Both the position numbers and the translations under genes were made by a program. The notes below the pieces were generated by a model. That model was not told the origin of the DNA. It saw nothing but the letters and a program-made list of their open reading frames with translations, and ran no database searches. 64,000 nt of DNA. It comes from Bartonella sp. DB5-6. GTDB taxonomy: Bacteria > Pseudomonadota > Alphaproteobacteria > Rhizobiales > Rhizobiaceae. Where the stretch lies: the NCBI RefSeq assembly GCF_000278115.1, contig NZ_JH725115.1, positions 62,001-126,000 of the forward strand, given 5' to 3'. This document shows positions 21,640 through 31,580 of the stretch, in pieces; the stretch's first letter is position 1, and each line of letters opens with the position of its first letter.

Positions 21640-22545
21640 TTAGCTTTGTAAACGCCGACAAATATCATCTAATTGTTCTAATGAAGAATAGTGTATTTTT
21701 AAATCACCACCTTTTTTACCATGCCGAATGATAACTTTCATTCCGATGACATCTGCAAGTAATTTTTCTAAAGATTTTGTTTCTGTATCTTTTTGCACGG
21801 TAGTTCGTTTTTTGACTTTAGGATTTGCTTGTTCATATGCAAGTATTTCTGCTTGTCGTACTGAGAGACTTTCACGAATAATTTTTTCGGCCAAATCCTG
21901 TGGATTATCGACGGTAATAAGACAGCGTGCATGACCAGCAGAGAGTTGTCCATCAGTTAAAAATTGTTGTACCTTTGGTGGAAGTTTCAACAAACGGAGT
22001 GTATTTGCAACATGACTTCGACTTTTTCCTATAACTTGTGCTAAATCTGCTTGTGTATATCCATGCTCATTCAGCAAAATTTCATATCCCATTGCTTCTT
22101 CAATAGGATTGAGATCAGCACGTTGAACATTTTCAATAATTGCTAATTCCAAAGCCGTTTTATCATCTACATCGCGAACAATGACCGGTAATTGACTTAA
22201 ATTGGCGCGTTGTGCAGCACGCCACCGTCGTTCACCAGCAATTAATTCAAACCGATGAGGATGATCACGCGAAGTCCTTACAATAACAGGTTGAACTACT
22301 CCATGCTGACGAATTGATTGTGCTAAATTATCAAGTTCTGAATCAGTAAAATGACGCCGCGGATTGTGTGGATTACACGAGATAGATTCAAGAGGCACAA
22401 ATCGCTCATAAACAGGAGAAACTGTATTGGATTCTATCGATTTATCACCACTCGATGTACGTACAAGATCGTTATTTAAGTTGATATCCCCAATCAACGC
22501 TGCCAACCCACGTCCCAGTCTTTTTTTTGATTGATCATCATACAT
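21640..22545 (-). CDS. parB: Chromosome partitioning protein ParB (parS-binding CTPase)
   Basis: 301 residues from the ATG at 22545; an upstream TTG would add five. LGRGLAALIGD is the ParA-contacting N-terminus. The CTP-binding motif is seen in ELIAGERRWRAAQ. A helix-turn-helix (GYTQADLAQVIGKSRSHVANTLRLL) reads parS, and a C-terminal dimerisation domain follows. It loads at parS and spreads on the chromosome near the origin. Three parS-type sites lie 1.4-3.5 kb away in this cluster. It is 30 bp downstream of parA. Confidence 0.96.
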   Translation of the reverse strand: MYDDQSKKRLGRGLAALIGDINLNNDLVRTSSGDKSIESNTVSPVYERFVPLESISCNPHNPRRHFTDSELDNLAQSIRQHGVVQPVIVRTSRDHPHRFELIAGERRWRAAQRANLSQLPVIVRDVDDKTALELAIIENVQRADLNPIEEAMGYEILLNEHGYTQADLAQVIGKSRSHVANTLRLLKLPPKVQQFLTDGQLSAGHARCLITVDNPQDLAEKIIRESLSVRQAEILAYEQANPKVKKRTTVQKDTETKSLEKLLADVIGMKVIIRHGKKGGDLKIHYSSLEQLDDICRRLQS

Positions 22546-22590
22546 AGTCTTGCTCTTCAAATTTTCTTACAAAAATTATTTTTTACATTT

Positions 22591-23388
22591 TTAAGCAGCA
22601 GCACATGCTTGCTTTTCACGTTGGATCACTTCCGATGCTAGACGCAAATAAGCTTGGCTCCCAGCACATTTGAGATCATAAAGCAATACCGGCTTACCAA
22701 AAGAGGGAGCTTCCGATACCCGAACATTTCGCGGAATAACAGTACGATAGACTTTATCTCCCATAAAAGAGCGTACATCTTCCACAACTTGATTTGAAAG
22801 ATTATTACGCCCATCATACATTGTTAGAACAATACCTTGAATTTCTAAAGATGGATTAAGTGCGGATCTTACTTGTTTTACTGTTTCAAGCAGTTGGCTC
22901 AAACCTTCAAGTGCTAAAAATTCACATTGCATAGGAACTAAAACAGAATCTGCAGCTCCCATAGCATTGAGTGTTAAAAGATTAAGAGACGGAGGACAAT
23001 CAATTAAAATATAACTGAATTTCTTTTCCATTTTAGGATCATCATAGAGAGCTTTACGTAAACGTTGAATGCGATCTTTTGATGAAGAAATCTCCATTTC
23101 TACGCCTAAAAGATCAAGAGTAGAGGGAACAATATGAAGATTGGGTACAGCTGTTTTTAAAGCTGCTTTTGTGACTGAAATTCCTGAAACCAAAACATCA
23201 TAAGAGGATAAAGGGCGGCTATTACGATCAATTCCCAATCCTGTACTAGCATTACCTTGTGGATCAACATCCATAATAAGAACATTTTCCCCAATGGCTG
23301 CTAAAGCTGTTGCAAGATTAATTGCTGTGGTTGTTTTTCCGACCCCACCCTTTTGGTTTGCAATAGCGATAATCCGCGTTTCGCTCAT
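22591..23388 (-). CDS. parA: Chromosome partitioning ATPase ParA
   Basis: 265 residues. The deviant Walker A box ANQKGGVGKTTTAINLA lies at residues 10-26, with IMDVDPQGNASTGLG (A') and ILIDCPPSLNLLTLNA (B). It forms the ATP-dependent DNA-bound gradient that moves ParB-parS complexes. It follows rsmG by 6 bp and precedes parB. Confidence 0.97.
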   Translation of the reverse strand: MSETRIIAIANQKGGVGKTTTAINLATALAAIGENVLIMDVDPQGNASTGLGIDRNSRPLSSYDVLVSGISVTKAALKTAVPNLHIVPSTLDLLGVEMEISSSKDRIQRLRKALYDDPKMEKKFSYILIDCPPSLNLLTLNAMGAADSVLVPMQCEFLALEGLSQLLETVKQVRSALNPSLEIQGIVLTMYDGRNNLSNQVVEDVRSFMGDKVYRTVIPRNVRVSEAPSFGKPVLLYDLKCAGSQAYLRLASEVIQREKQACAAA

Positions 23389-23394
23389 TTTGCT

Positions 23395-24042
23395 TTACCC
23401 TCTACATGATCTAACATGAGAAATTTCTAAAATAATAGAACTTTCATCAATTTTACTCTTATGTTTTAGCAGATCAAACTGCCAATTGGCAGAGGCATTT
23501 TTTATTTCTGTAGCGTAATCCCGACCTTTTTGCAAAAGAGCTATTGTTTTTTGTGTTAATAAAGGAAAAATAAGTTGTAAAAGAGTATCAAGAGAAGCCA
23601 ATCCTCGCGCTGTTATAACTTCTGGTGTCTCTATTTTTTTGTACACATCCTCAATTCTACAATGGTAAACTTTTGCTGGAAGATTAAGTTGAGCAATAAC
23701 CATTCGTAAAAAAGCTACTTTTTTACCATTACTTTCAATGAGATCAATATGTCCTGCTTTTTTTTCTTTCAGAAAAATAGCAATAACAATTGCAGGAAAT
23801 CCGCCGCCTGATCCAAGATCACACCAGTGCAGGAAATTGCTGTGTAAAGGATATATTTGAGCTGAATCTAAAATATGGCGTGTCCAGAGAACTGGTATTG
23901 TTGTAGAAGAGATTAAATTAATATGTTTGTTCCATTGAATTATCAAAGTTTCAAATCGTATTAAATTCTCCATAGTTTCACGTGAAACAGAAGGAATAAT
24001 ATTTAAGAGTGCTTGATATTTTTGTTCTGTAGAAATATCCAT
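23395..24042 (-). CDS. rsmG: 16S rRNA m7G527 methyltransferase
   Basis: 215 residues. The SAM-binding motif is HWCDLGSGGGFPAIVIAI, and the conserved ITARGLASLDTLL segment follows. It methylates G527 of 16S rRNA. The ATG overlaps the mnmG stop by one base (TAATG). A parS palindrome lies inside the coding region at 23975-23988. Confidence 0.95.
   Translation of the reverse strand: MDISTEQKYQALLNIIPSVSRETMENLIRFETLIIQWNKHINLISSTTIPVLWTRHILDSAQIYPLHSNFLHWCDLGSGGGFPAIVIAIFLKEKKAGHIDLIESNGKKVAFLRMVIAQLNLPAKVYHCRIEDVYKKIETPEVITARGLASLDTLLQLIFPLLTQKTIALLQKGRDYATEIKNASANWQFDLLKHKSKIDESSIILEISHVRSCRG
23975..23988. other. parS site inside rsmG
   Basis: A perfect palindrome, GTTTCACGTGAAAC, is the 14-bp core of the bacterial parS consensus TGTTTCACGTGAAACA; the outer 5' base differs. 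It is within 1.5 kb of parB. Confidence 0.9.
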
Positions 24043-25910
24043 TAAACCAATTGAGCCTTTTCACGTCGTTGGCGTTGAATATACGTAATAATAAGAGATA
24101 ATGCCGCGGGTGTCATACCATCAATTTTTTGAGCATCTGCAATTGAACGTGGTGATATTTCTCTAATTTTTGTTTTTAACTCATTTGAAAGACCTGAAAT
24201 TGCCTGAATATCAAGAGAAGAAGGAATTTCTAAACGTTCATCTCGCTGAAGAGCAGCAATATCCTGTGCTTGCTTTTCTAGATAAACTGCATACTGCGCT
24301 TCAATTTCTAAAGATTCAACAGTTTTAGAATCTATTGATTGTAATTGTGGCCAAAGATGTGAAAGACGCTCTATAGTCATATGAGGATAAGCAAGCAGAT
24401 CATAAGCTGAACGCCGAATTCCATCGTGATTTACTTGTAATCCACGAGAAGAAGCTTCATTAGGCGTTAAAAAAAGTTCTTGGCATATTGATCGTGCATG
24501 ATCAAGACGTTGTTGTTTTTTCTGATAATAATCCCAACGTATTTGGCTCACAATACCCCATTGTTGTGCTAAAGGTGTTAAACGCGCATCAGCGTTATCA
24601 GACCGCAAAGACAAACGAAATTCAGCACGTGATGTAAACATTCGATAAGGCTCACAAACCCCACGTGAAATTAAATCATCTATCATAACACCAATATAGG
24701 CCGTAGAACGACTTATAAGAATTTCATCTAATCCAGAAACTTTCCGTGCAGCATTTAATCCAGCTAAAAGTCCTTGTGCTGCTGCTTCCTCATATCCTGT
24801 TGTACCATTAATTTGTCCAGCTAAAAACAATCCTGGTAAAGAACGCAATTCTAAAGTTTTAGTCAGTTGTTGTGGATTAACAAAGTCATATTCAATAGCA
24901 TAACCAGGTTGTAAAACTTTAACATTTTCTAACCCTTCAATTGTTTTCAATAAAGAAATTTGGACATCTTCAGGAAGAGAAGTAGAAAGACCATTTGGAT
25001 AAATAGTATCATCATTTAATCCTTCTGGTTCTAGAAATATCTGATGTCCATCACGTTCCCCAAATTTAATAATTTTATCTTCAACTGAAGGACAATAACG
25101 TGGTCCTAATCCCTCAATATTTCCAGAATATAAAGCAGACCGATGAATATTTTTACGAATAATTTGATGTGTTTGCACATTCGTACGTGTTATTGCACAT
25201 TCAATTTGTGGCTGTTCAATTTTTTCTGTTAAGAGAGAAAAGGGAACTGGATATTCATCAGCTTGTTGTTTGGGAAGACACTCCCAACAAATTGTTTTTT
25301 TACTAAGACGAGCTGGAGTTCCTGTTTTTAATCTTCCAAGATTTATATTATATTTTTTTAAGCGTTCAGCAAGTTTTACACTTGACTGTTCTCCCATCCG
25401 TCCAGCAGTCCACCTCTTATCACCAATATGAATAAGTCCGTTTAAAAATGTCCCTGTTGTTAAAACAACAGCACCAGAAAAAAGTGTTCCCTGTTTTTTT
25501 AAAATAACACCTGAAACATAATTATCTTTCACTATCAGATCTACTACTTCATCTTCAAGTAGAATGAGATTATCTTGTTCTTGTAAAATTTTTTGAATTG
25601 CTTCCTTATATAATTGTCTATCAGCTTGTGTACGCAGTCCTCTTACTGCTGGTCCTTTGCGTCGATTAAGTAGTCTAAATTGAATCCCAGCAGCATCTGC
25701 TGCTCTCCCCATGAGACCATCCAAAGCATCTATTTCACGAACCAGATGTCCTTTTCCAAGCCCACCGATAGCAGGATTACAAGACATTGTTCCTATTGCT
25801 GATATTTTATGTGTAACGAGTGCGGTCCGTGCTCCAACACGTGCCGAAGCTGAAGCAGCTTCACAGCCTGCATGACCACCTCCAACAACAACAACATCAT
25901 ATAATTGCAT
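24042..25910 (-). CDS. mnmG: tRNA uridine 5-carboxymethylaminomethyl modification enzyme, FAD subunit
   Basis: 622 residues. The FAD-binding motif [18 protein letters not shown] is at residues 6-23. The conserved [20 protein letters not shown] and [18 protein letters not shown] segments are present. With MnmE it modifies U34 of several tRNAs. The gene is 108 bp downstream of mnmE, and two parS-type sites occupy that spacer. Confidence 0.97.
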   Translation of the reverse strand: MQLYDVVVVGGGHAGCEAASASARVGARTALVTHKISAIGTMSCNPAIGGLGKGHLVREIDALDGLMGRAADAAGIQFRLLNRRKGPAVRGLRTQADRQLYKEAIQKILQEQDNLILLEDEVVDLIVKDNYVSGVILKKQGTLFSGAVVLTTGTFLNGLIHIGDKRWTAGRMGEQSSVKLAERLKKYNINLGRLKTGTPARLSKKTICWECLPKQQADEYPVPFSLLTEKIEQPQIECAITRTNVQTHQIIRKNIHRSALYSGNIEGLGPRYCPSVEDKIIKFGERDGHQIFLEPEGLNDDTIYPNGLSTSLPEDVQISLLKTIEGLENVKVLQPGYAIEYDFVNPQQLTKTLELRSLPGLFLAGQINGTTGYEEAAAQGLLAGLNAARKVSGLDEILISRSTAYIGVMIDDLISRGVCEPYRMFTSRAEFRLSLRSDNADARLTPLAQQWGIVSQIRWDYYQKKQQRLDHARSICQELFLTPNEASSRGLQVNHDGIRRSAYDLLAYPHMTIERLSHLWPQLQSIDSKTVESLEIEAQYAVYLEKQAQDIAALQRDERLEIPSSLDIQAISGLSNELKTKIREISPRSIADAQKIDGMTPAALSLIITYIQRQRREKAQLV

Positions 25911-25941
25911 TTATTTCATTCCATAAAGAACCTATTCTCAA

Positions 25942-25955
25942 GTTTCACGTGAAAC
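25942..25955. other. parS site in the mnmE-mnmG spacer
   Basis: A second perfect GTTTCACGTGAAAC palindrome, followed by A as in the 16-bp consensus. It lies 32 bp upstream of the mnmG start. Confidence 0.92.
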
Positions 25956-26002
25956 AAGATGTAAAATACACTATCTTTTAAATCTGTCTATGAAATAATC
26001 AA

Positions 26003-26018
26003 TGTTTCACGTGAATCA
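26003..26018. other. parS-like site directly after mnmE
   Basis: TGTTTCACGTGAATCA matches the 16-bp parS consensus in all but one position (A to T in the right arm). It abuts the mnmE stop codon, 47 bp from the perfect site. Confidence 0.8.
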
Positions 26019-27353
26019 TTATTTACCAACGCAAAACTCTGAAAAAATAATATCAAGCAAATCTTCAACATCTATATCTCCCGTAATTTTTCCAAGAAAA
26101 TCACTTGCACGGCGAAGATGTTCTGCACGTAAACTTAAATCAAGAGTATGATTATTTATGGAAAATTCTATTTCTTTAACAGCCTCTTTTAATAACTGAA
26201 GTTGCCTTTTACGTGCTGGAACAAGATTTCCAATTTCGGAAGCACGACGTGAACAAAATAACTCAAGTTCTTTAATAAAAAAATCAAAATTTAAACCAGT
26301 TATTGCAGAAAACTGTATAAACCAATGGTTTTCATTTTTTTCATAAAGATCAAGCTTATTACCAACACGCCATATTTCAGCCGATGTTTTTGGTAATTCA
26401 ATCTCCTTTGGATTTAGCATATCATAAACTAAAATAACTAAATCAGCATCCTTAACATGCTGCTTTGCAATTTCTATTCCTAATTGCTCAATTTTGTTTT
26501 CTGTTTTCCTAAAACCAGCAGTATCCGTCACAAGGACCGGTAAACCACCAAAAACAAGTCTTATTTCCAAAGCATCACGAGTTGTTCCTTCTTCTTCTGT
26601 CACAATAGCAACAGATCTTCCAGCCAAACGATTCATAATACTTGATTTTCCAGAATTTGGAGCACCAGCAATGACAATTTTTAATCCATCACGTAAAATA
26701 CTAGCACGTTCCCCTTCATCAATATGTTTGAGAAGAGAAGTACAGAGTTTTTTCATATCTTTCCAAACTTTATCAGATATTGAATTTGGAACATCATCTT
26801 CATCAGAAAAATCAAGATCCGCTTCTATAAAAGCACGTGCTTTTATAAGCTTATGACGCCAATCACTATAAAGTGTAGTTAAACGTCCACTTGTACCCAT
26901 AACTGCTAAACGTCGCTGACTTTCCGTTTCTGCCTCTATTAAATCAACAAGACCTTCTGCTTGTACAAGATCTAATTTTCCCTCTATAAATGCACGACGT
27001 GAAAATTCACCTGCCTCTGCAATACGACATCCAGTAAATGTGGATAACTCATCGAGAAAACGATTAACAACTGCTTTTCCTCCATGTAAATGAAACTCTG
27101 CACAGTCCTCCCCCGTAAAGCTGTGAGGAGCAGGAAAAAAAACAGTTAAAGCAGAATCTAAAAAACTACCATCACGAGCAATAAGATTTCCATAATGCAT
27201 GAATCGCGCTTTTGGTAAGCAACCACAAAGCGTTTTAACTACATCTACAACATGGGGACCAGAAAGCCGAATGACCGCAACCCCTGAAGGCAACAATCCA
27301 CTCGAAACAGCAAAGATTGTATCCACAGGATGTATCCCAATCAAAAAATCCAA
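26019..27353 (-). CDS. mnmE: tRNA modification GTPase
   Basis: About 444 residues. The N-terminal folate-binding domain contains DTIFAVSSGLLPSGVAVIRLSG. The G domain has IAGAPNSGKSSIMNRL (P-loop) and DTAGFRKTENKIEQLG. The C-terminus ends in the essential FCVGK motif. The annotated start is a TTG overlapping the rho-mnmE junction. A GTG at 27326 (VDTIFAV) is a good alternative, since most family members start just before DTIFA. It works with MnmG, encoded downstream. Confidence 0.95.
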   Translation of the reverse strand: MDFLIGIHPVDTIFAVSSGLLPSGVAVIRLSGPHVVDVVKTLCGCLPKARFMHYGNLIARDGSFLDSALTVFFPAPHSFTGEDCAEFHLHGGKAVVNRFLDELSTFTGCRIAEAGEFSRRAFIEGKLDLVQAEGLVDLIEAETESQRRLAVMGTSGRLTTLYSDWRHKLIKARAFIEADLDFSDEDDVPNSISDKVWKDMKKLCTSLLKHIDEGERASILRDGLKIVIAGAPNSGKSSIMNRLAGRSVAIVTEEEGTTRDALEIRLVFGGLPVLVTDTAGFRKTENKIEQLGIEIAKQHVKDADLVILVYDMLNPKEIELPKTSAEIWRVGNKLDLYEKNENHWFIQFSAITGLNFDFFIKELELFCSRRASEIGNLVPARKRQLQLLKEAVKEIEFSINNHTLDLSLRAEHLRRASDFLGKITGDIDVEDLLDIIFSEFCVGK

Positions 27354-27358
27354 TACTT

Positions 27359-28624
27359 CTACGTATTCATTGAATCAAAAAATTCACTATTGTTTTTTGT
27401 CTGTTTTAATTTATCAATCAAGAACTCAATTGCATCTGTTACATTCATAGGCGCCAAAATACGACGTAGTACAAAAATTTTGTGTAAGTCTTGCCGTGCT
27501 ACTAAAAGTTCTTCTTTACGTGTTCCTGACTTTAATATATCCATAGCTGGGAAGATACGCTTATCAGCAACTTTACGATCAAGAACGATTTCCGAATTAC
27601 CTGTACCTTTAAATTCTTCAAAAATAACCTCATCCATACGACTACCAGTATCAATCAAAGCCGTTGCAATAATGGTTAAAGATCCACCTTCCTCAATGTT
27701 ACGTGCTGCACCAAAAAAACGTTTTGGACGCTGTAGCGCATTTGCATCTACACCACCTGTCAAAACCTTACCTGATGAAGGAACAACCGTATTATATGCA
27801 CGCCCAAGACGTGTAATAGAATCAAGAAGAATAACAACATCACGCCCATATTCAACGAGACGTTTTGCTTTTTCAATAACCATCTCAGCTACTTGTACAT
27901 GACGAATTGCCGGTTCATCAAAAGTAGAAGAAACGACCTCCCCTTGTACAGAACGCTGCATATCTGTAACTTCTTCTGGTCGTTCATCTATCAAAAGAAC
28001 GATAAGATAACATTCAGGATGATTAGTCGTAATAGAATGAGCAATATTTTGAAGTAAAACTGTTTTTCCTGTTCGAGGAGGTGCTACAATTAATCCTCTT
28101 TGCCCTTTTCCTAAAGGCGATATTAAGTCAATCACCCGTGATGACATATCCTTCTCTGTAGGATCTTGTATTTCCATTTGAAAACGTTCATTAGAATAAA
28201 GGGGAGTAAGATTATCAAAATGAATTTTATAGCGAATTTTTTCAGGATCTTCAAAATTTATTGTATTAATCTTAAGAAGAGCAAAATAACGTTCTCCTTC
28301 TTTTGGACTTCTTATAGGACCTTCAACGGTATCCCCTGTTTTTAAAGAGAAAGATTGAATTTGCGCTGGAGAAAGGTAAATATCATCAGGACCTGGAAGA
28401 TAATTAGCATCAGCAGATCGCAAAAATCCAAATCCGTCTTGTAAAACTTCAACAACTCCCTCACCAATAATTTCCACATCTTGTAAAGCAAGTTTTTTCA
28501 AGATAGCAAACATTAATTCTTGTTTACGCATTAAAGAAGCATTTTCAACTTCTAATGTTTCAGCAAAAGAGACAAGTTCAACGGGATTTTTACTTTTAAG
28601 TTCTTGTAGTTTCATTTCTTGCAT
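27359..28624 (-). CDS. rho: Transcription termination factor Rho
   Basis: 421 residues. The N-terminal helix bundle begins [18 protein letters not shown]. The cold-shock-like RNA-binding domain contains [20 protein letters not shown]. The hexameric ATPase core has the P-loop [14 protein letters not shown] and [11 protein letters not shown]. It is the first gene of the leftward rho-parB block and directly borders the putative origin. Confidence 0.98.
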   Translation of the reverse strand: MQEMKLQELKSKNPVELVSFAETLEVENASLMRKQELMFAILKKLALQDVEIIGEGVVEVLQDGFGFLRSADANYLPGPDDIYLSPAQIQSFSLKTGDTVEGPIRSPKEGERYFALLKINTINFEDPEKIRYKIHFDNLTPLYSNERFQMEIQDPTEKDMSSRVIDLISPLGKGQRGLIVAPPRTGKTVLLQNIAHSITTNHPECYLIVLLIDERPEEVTDMQRSVQGEVVSSTFDEPAIRHVQVAEMVIEKAKRLVEYGRDVVILLDSITRLGRAYNTVVPSSGKVLTGGVDANALQRPKRFFGAARNIEEGGSLTIIATALIDTGSRMDEVIFEEFKGTGNSEIVLDRKVADKRIFPAMDILKSGTRKEELLVARQDLHKIFVLRRILAPMNVTDAIEFLIDKLKQTKNNSEFFDSMNT

Positions 28625-29077
28625 GAAATATGCTCTTTAGAGTAACGGGAAATTATCCTTGAATTAATTTACGGAAAATAGAGAACGGAACATTCTTATA
28701 AGAAAAGACCATTATACACTCAATTTTTAAATATGCAAGAACCATTTATATGAATACAATTCATATAAAATAAGTTATTCTGTAATAAAAAACGCTTATA
28801 TAAATTAAAACACTCAAAAATGTGTCGTTTCATAAACTATTTTAATAGTATTTAAAGAAAATTATATAAAATAAATTATTTATAAGTCAGTAAAGTTATC
28901 TTATAATATTCTAAAAAAGTTGATGGATCTAACCTATATCATAAATAAATAAATAATTAAAATTATTTTTAATTATCCCATATTTTTTATATTAATAAAT
29001 TTTAAAAAGGAATTATTCTTATTATTTAAACCTGTGTTTAACGTGGAATACTATTTATTAGTTAGTTATACTCAATT

Positions 29078-29086
29078 TTATCCACA
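29078..29086 (+). other. DnaA box
   Basis: TTATCCACA, an exact match to the high-affinity DnaA box, within the putative origin. Confidence 0.8.
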
Positions 29087-29182
29087 AAGTAAGATGGAAA
29101 AAAAGAAGTAAAACATTATTTTAAAAGCATTATCCCCATTTTTCTCTCATAAGGGGATAAAAATTATCACAACTGTTTAATT

Positions 29183-29191
29183 TGTGCATAA
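29183..29191 (-). other. DnaA box
   Basis: TTATGCACA on the minus strand, an exact match to TTATNCACA, about 105 bp from the plus-strand box. Confidence 0.75.
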
Positions 29192-29252
29192 TAATGAATT
29201 TTTTTTCTAAATTTTAGCTTTATAAAAAGTCCCTAGGATATATGCACATTTG

Positions 29253-29267
29253 TTAACAAGGAGTTAA
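29253..29267 (+). promoter_or_regulatory. CtrA-type binding site overlapping the ppsR ribosome binding site
   Basis: TTAA-CAAGGAG-TTAA fits the CtrA consensus TTAA-N7-TTAA exactly. The seven spacer bases contain the AAGGAG Shine-Dalgarno of ppsR. CtrA is the cell-cycle master regulator of Alphaproteobacteria and blocks Caulobacter oriC. Binding here is an inference. Confidence 0.5.
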
Positions 29268-29274
29268 AATTTTT

Positions 29275-30099
29275 GTGACAAAAGAAAAAAAATCCTTTCA
29301 TTTGCATATGCTTTCTGATGCAACAGGAGAGACATTAATCTCTGTTGGTAGAGCTGTTGCATCACAATATACAATGAGCCAAGCAACAGAGCATATTTAT
29401 CCAATGATTCGTAATGAAACACAGTTGGAAAGAGCTCTTAATGAAATACAACAAGAGCCGGGTATTGTTCTTTACACAATCATTGATAAAAAAATTAAAC
29501 TCCTTCTTAGGAAAAAATGTGAAAAAATAAAAGTTCCCTATATTGACATATTGCATCCTGTTCTAGATGCTTTTCAGACATATCTTGGAATGCCGACAAA
29601 TTTACGTGCAAGTGCACAGCATGATCTTAATGCAGATTACTTTCGCCGTATTGAGGCACTGGATTTTACAATAGAGCATGATGATGGACAGTCTTCCAAT
29701 GATTTATCGGATGCGGACGTGATACTTGTAGGAATCTCAAGAACTTCTAAAACTCCTACGAGTATCTATTTAGCAAATCGTGGAATTAAAACAGCTAACG
29801 TTCCTCTTATTCCGAATATTGATTTACCAGAAGCCCTTTTGGAAGCAAAAAATGCTTTGATCATTGGTTTAATAGCTTCAGCTGAAAGAATATCACACAT
29901 TCGTCAAAATCGAGATTTAGGAGATAGTTTTGCCATTGAAAGTTATACAAACCGTATCAGTATAGCTGAAGAATTGACTTATGCAAAACGCATTTGCGAA
30001 CGTTTTGGTTGGCCTATTATTGATGTTACAAGACGTTCTATTGAAGAAACAGCTGCAGCTATATTTGAACTTTTATCGCGATTTCGTGAAGGAAAATAA
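29275..30099 (+). CDS. ppsR: Pyruvate, phosphate dikinase regulatory protein (bifunctional kinase/phosphorylase, DUF299)
   Basis: 274 residues with a GTG start, 11 nt after AAGGAG. The N-terminus HLHMLSDATGETLISVGRA and the P-loop-like VILVGISRTSKTPTSIYLA are diagnostic for DUF299 (PpsR/PDRP). Members switch PEP synthase or PPDK by ADP-dependent phosphorylation and Pi-dependent dephosphorylation of a threonine. It is the first gene to the right of the putative origin. No PPDK gene is in the window. Confidence 0.93.
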   Translation: MTKEKKSFHLHMLSDATGETLISVGRAVASQYTMSQATEHIYPMIRNETQLERALNEIQQEPGIVLYTIIDKKIKLLLRKKCEKIKVPYIDILHPVLDAFQTYLGMPTNLRASAQHDLNADYFRRIEALDFTIEHDDGQSSNDLSDADVILVGISRTSKTPTSIYLANRGIKTANVPLIPNIDLPEALLEAKNALIIGLIASAERISHIRQNRDLGDSFAIESYTNRISIAEELTYAKRICERFGWPIIDVTRRSIEETAAAIFELLSRFREGK

Positions 30100-30109
30100 A
30101 AAAACTTTT

Positions 30110-30706
30110 ATGGTAACAGACATGTTAATCTTAGCATCCCTTAGTTCTTATCGTGCGCAATTATTGAAAAAAGCAGGTTTAGATTTTTTCATTGAAGGAG
30201 TTTCTTTTGATGAAAGAGAAGTAGAAAAGACAGGAGAAACAAAGACTCCTAAAGAACTCAGTTGCTTTCTTGCAAGTGCAAAGGCAAAAAATGTTTCTGA
30301 TCGCTTTCCTCGTGCTTTGGTCATTGGTTGTGATCAAGTACTTGAGTTGAAAGGACAAGTTTTTCACAAAGTCACAAGTAGAAAGGAAGCGTATCAACGT
30401 TTATGTGATTTATCAGGAAAAACCCATTCTCTTCATAGTGCAGTAGCTTTATTTCAGAATGGCCAAGAAATTTGGGTAGAAGCTTTTAGTACATATATGT
30501 CGGTACGTCCTCTCTCATCAGAATTTATTGAACGTTATTTAGCCCGTGTGGGAACAGATGTTTTAAACAGCGTCGGAGTTTATCAAATTGAAGGAGAAGG
30601 AATCCATCTTTTTGAAAAAATTGAAGGAGATTTTTTCACTATCGTTGGTTTACCTTTGTTACCTTTATTAGCAAAACTACGTCATTTGGGAATTATTGAT
30701 GGTTAA
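30110..30706 (+). CDS. maf: Maf-family nucleoside triphosphate pyrophosphatase
   Basis: 198 residues from the ATG at 30110 ([19 protein letters not shown]). [11 protein letters not shown] is the N-terminal substrate-binding motif, and [11 protein letters not shown] carries the catalytic acidic residue. Maf proteins hydrolyse non-canonical or modified NTPs to the monophosphate. A second ATG at 30122 is possible. The coding region ends eight bases into the aroE start region, so the two are coupled. Confidence 0.91.
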   Translation: MVTDMLILASLSSYRAQLLKKAGLDFFIEGVSFDEREVEKTGETKTPKELSCFLASAKAKNVSDRFPRALVIGCDQVLELKGQVFHKVTSRKEAYQRLCDLSGKTHSLHSAVALFQNGQEIWVEAFSTYMSVRPLSSEFIERYLARVGTDVLNSVGVYQIEGEGIHLFEKIEGDFFTIVGLPLLPLLAKLRHLGIIDG

Positions 30707-31580
30707 TTTTACAATAAAACATGAAAAAATAATTTCTCCACGCGCTTTTGTTGTAGGTACTCCTATTTATCATTCAAAGTCGCCAAAAATTCACAATTTT
30801 TGGCTTAAACAATATAATTTACAAGGCGAATATTTAGCACAAGAAGTAACCTCTGAGAAATTTAGTGATTTTCTTGCATCTATACAAAAAAGAGGTTTTT
30901 GTGGGGGCAATGTTACTCTGCCACATAAACAGGAAGCTTTTCGTTTAGCTAATCATAAAGATAATGTAGCAACAATGATTGGTGCTGCTAATACACTATG
31001 GTATGAAAGAGATAAACTTTGTGCCACAAATACTGATGCTTATGGTTTCAGTGCTAATCTTGATGATTTTATTCCTAATTGGGTTGGAGAGACAGCCCTT
31101 GTTTTTGGTGCTGGTGGCGCTGCACGTGCAATCTTATATGCCTTAAAGGAGCGTGGATTTGAACGTATCTTCTTGCTGAATCGTACAAAAAAACGGGCAA
31201 ATGATTTAGCTGAACATTTTGGAAAACCTATTAAAGTCCACGATTGGTACTGTTCTAGCGAAATACTTTACCAAGCTGATTTAATTGTCAATACGACTTC
31301 TGTGGGAATGACAAATCCACACGAAAATGAAAGTAATTCCTTTTTTTGCGATTTTCATAAAACAAAAACAACAACGTTGGTAACAGATATCGTTTACACA
31401 CCATTGATAACACCTTTTTTACAACAAGCAAAAGCGCATGGTTTAAGGATAGTAGATGGACTTGGTATGCTTTTACATCAAGCTGTTCCTGGTTTTGAAC
31501 GATGGTTTGGAATAAGACCACAGGTTACAAAGGCGTTACGAGCAGCAATTTTAGAGGATATGGGTGAAAAAAAGGAATGA
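30699..31580 (+). CDS. aroE: Shikimate dehydrogenase
   Basis: 293 residues from the ATG at 30699. The substrate-binding motif is [17 protein letters not shown], the catalytic lysine lies in [11 protein letters not shown], and the NADP-binding motif is [16 protein letters not shown]. It reduces 3-dehydroshikimate. The start overlaps the maf end, and the stop overlaps the coaE start by ATGA. Confidence 0.95.
   Translation: MVNFTIKHEKIISPRAFVVGTPIYHSKSPKIHNFWLKQYNLQGEYLAQEVTSEKFSDFLASIQKRGFCGGNVTLPHKQEAFRLANHKDNVATMIGAANTLWYERDKLCATNTDAYGFSANLDDFIPNWVGETALVFGAGGAARAILYALKERGFERIFLLNRTKKRANDLAEHFGKPIKVHDWYCSSEILYQADLIVNTTSVGMTNPHENESNSFFCDFHKTKTTTLVTDIVYTPLITPFLQQAKAHGLRIVDGLGMLLHQAVPGFERWFGIRPQVTKALRAAILEDMGEKKE

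Larger units (their letters stand above)
28625..29274. other. oriC: Putative chromosomal replication origin (oriC)
   Basis: This 650-bp gene-free spacer separates leftward rho from rightward ppsR. The stretch 28930-28995 is almost pure A/T, a plausible unwinding element. Matches to TTATNCACA are perfect at 29078-29086 (plus) and 29183-29191 (minus). One-mismatch copies lie at 29130-29138 (TTATCCCCA) and 29240-29248 (ATATGCACA). A CtrA-type box (TTAA-N7-TTAA) lies at 29253-29267. In Rhizobiales oriC is known to lie near hemE, between the rho-parAB side and the maf-aroE side. hemE itself is absent here, which fits the haem auxotrophy of Bartonella. The assignment rests on motifs and synteny. 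Confidence 0.78.

Noticed and set aside
27330-27902. Open frame of 190 codons on the plus strand opposite rho
   Set aside because: It is antisense to the well-supported rho gene, with no recognisable domain or ribosome binding site.
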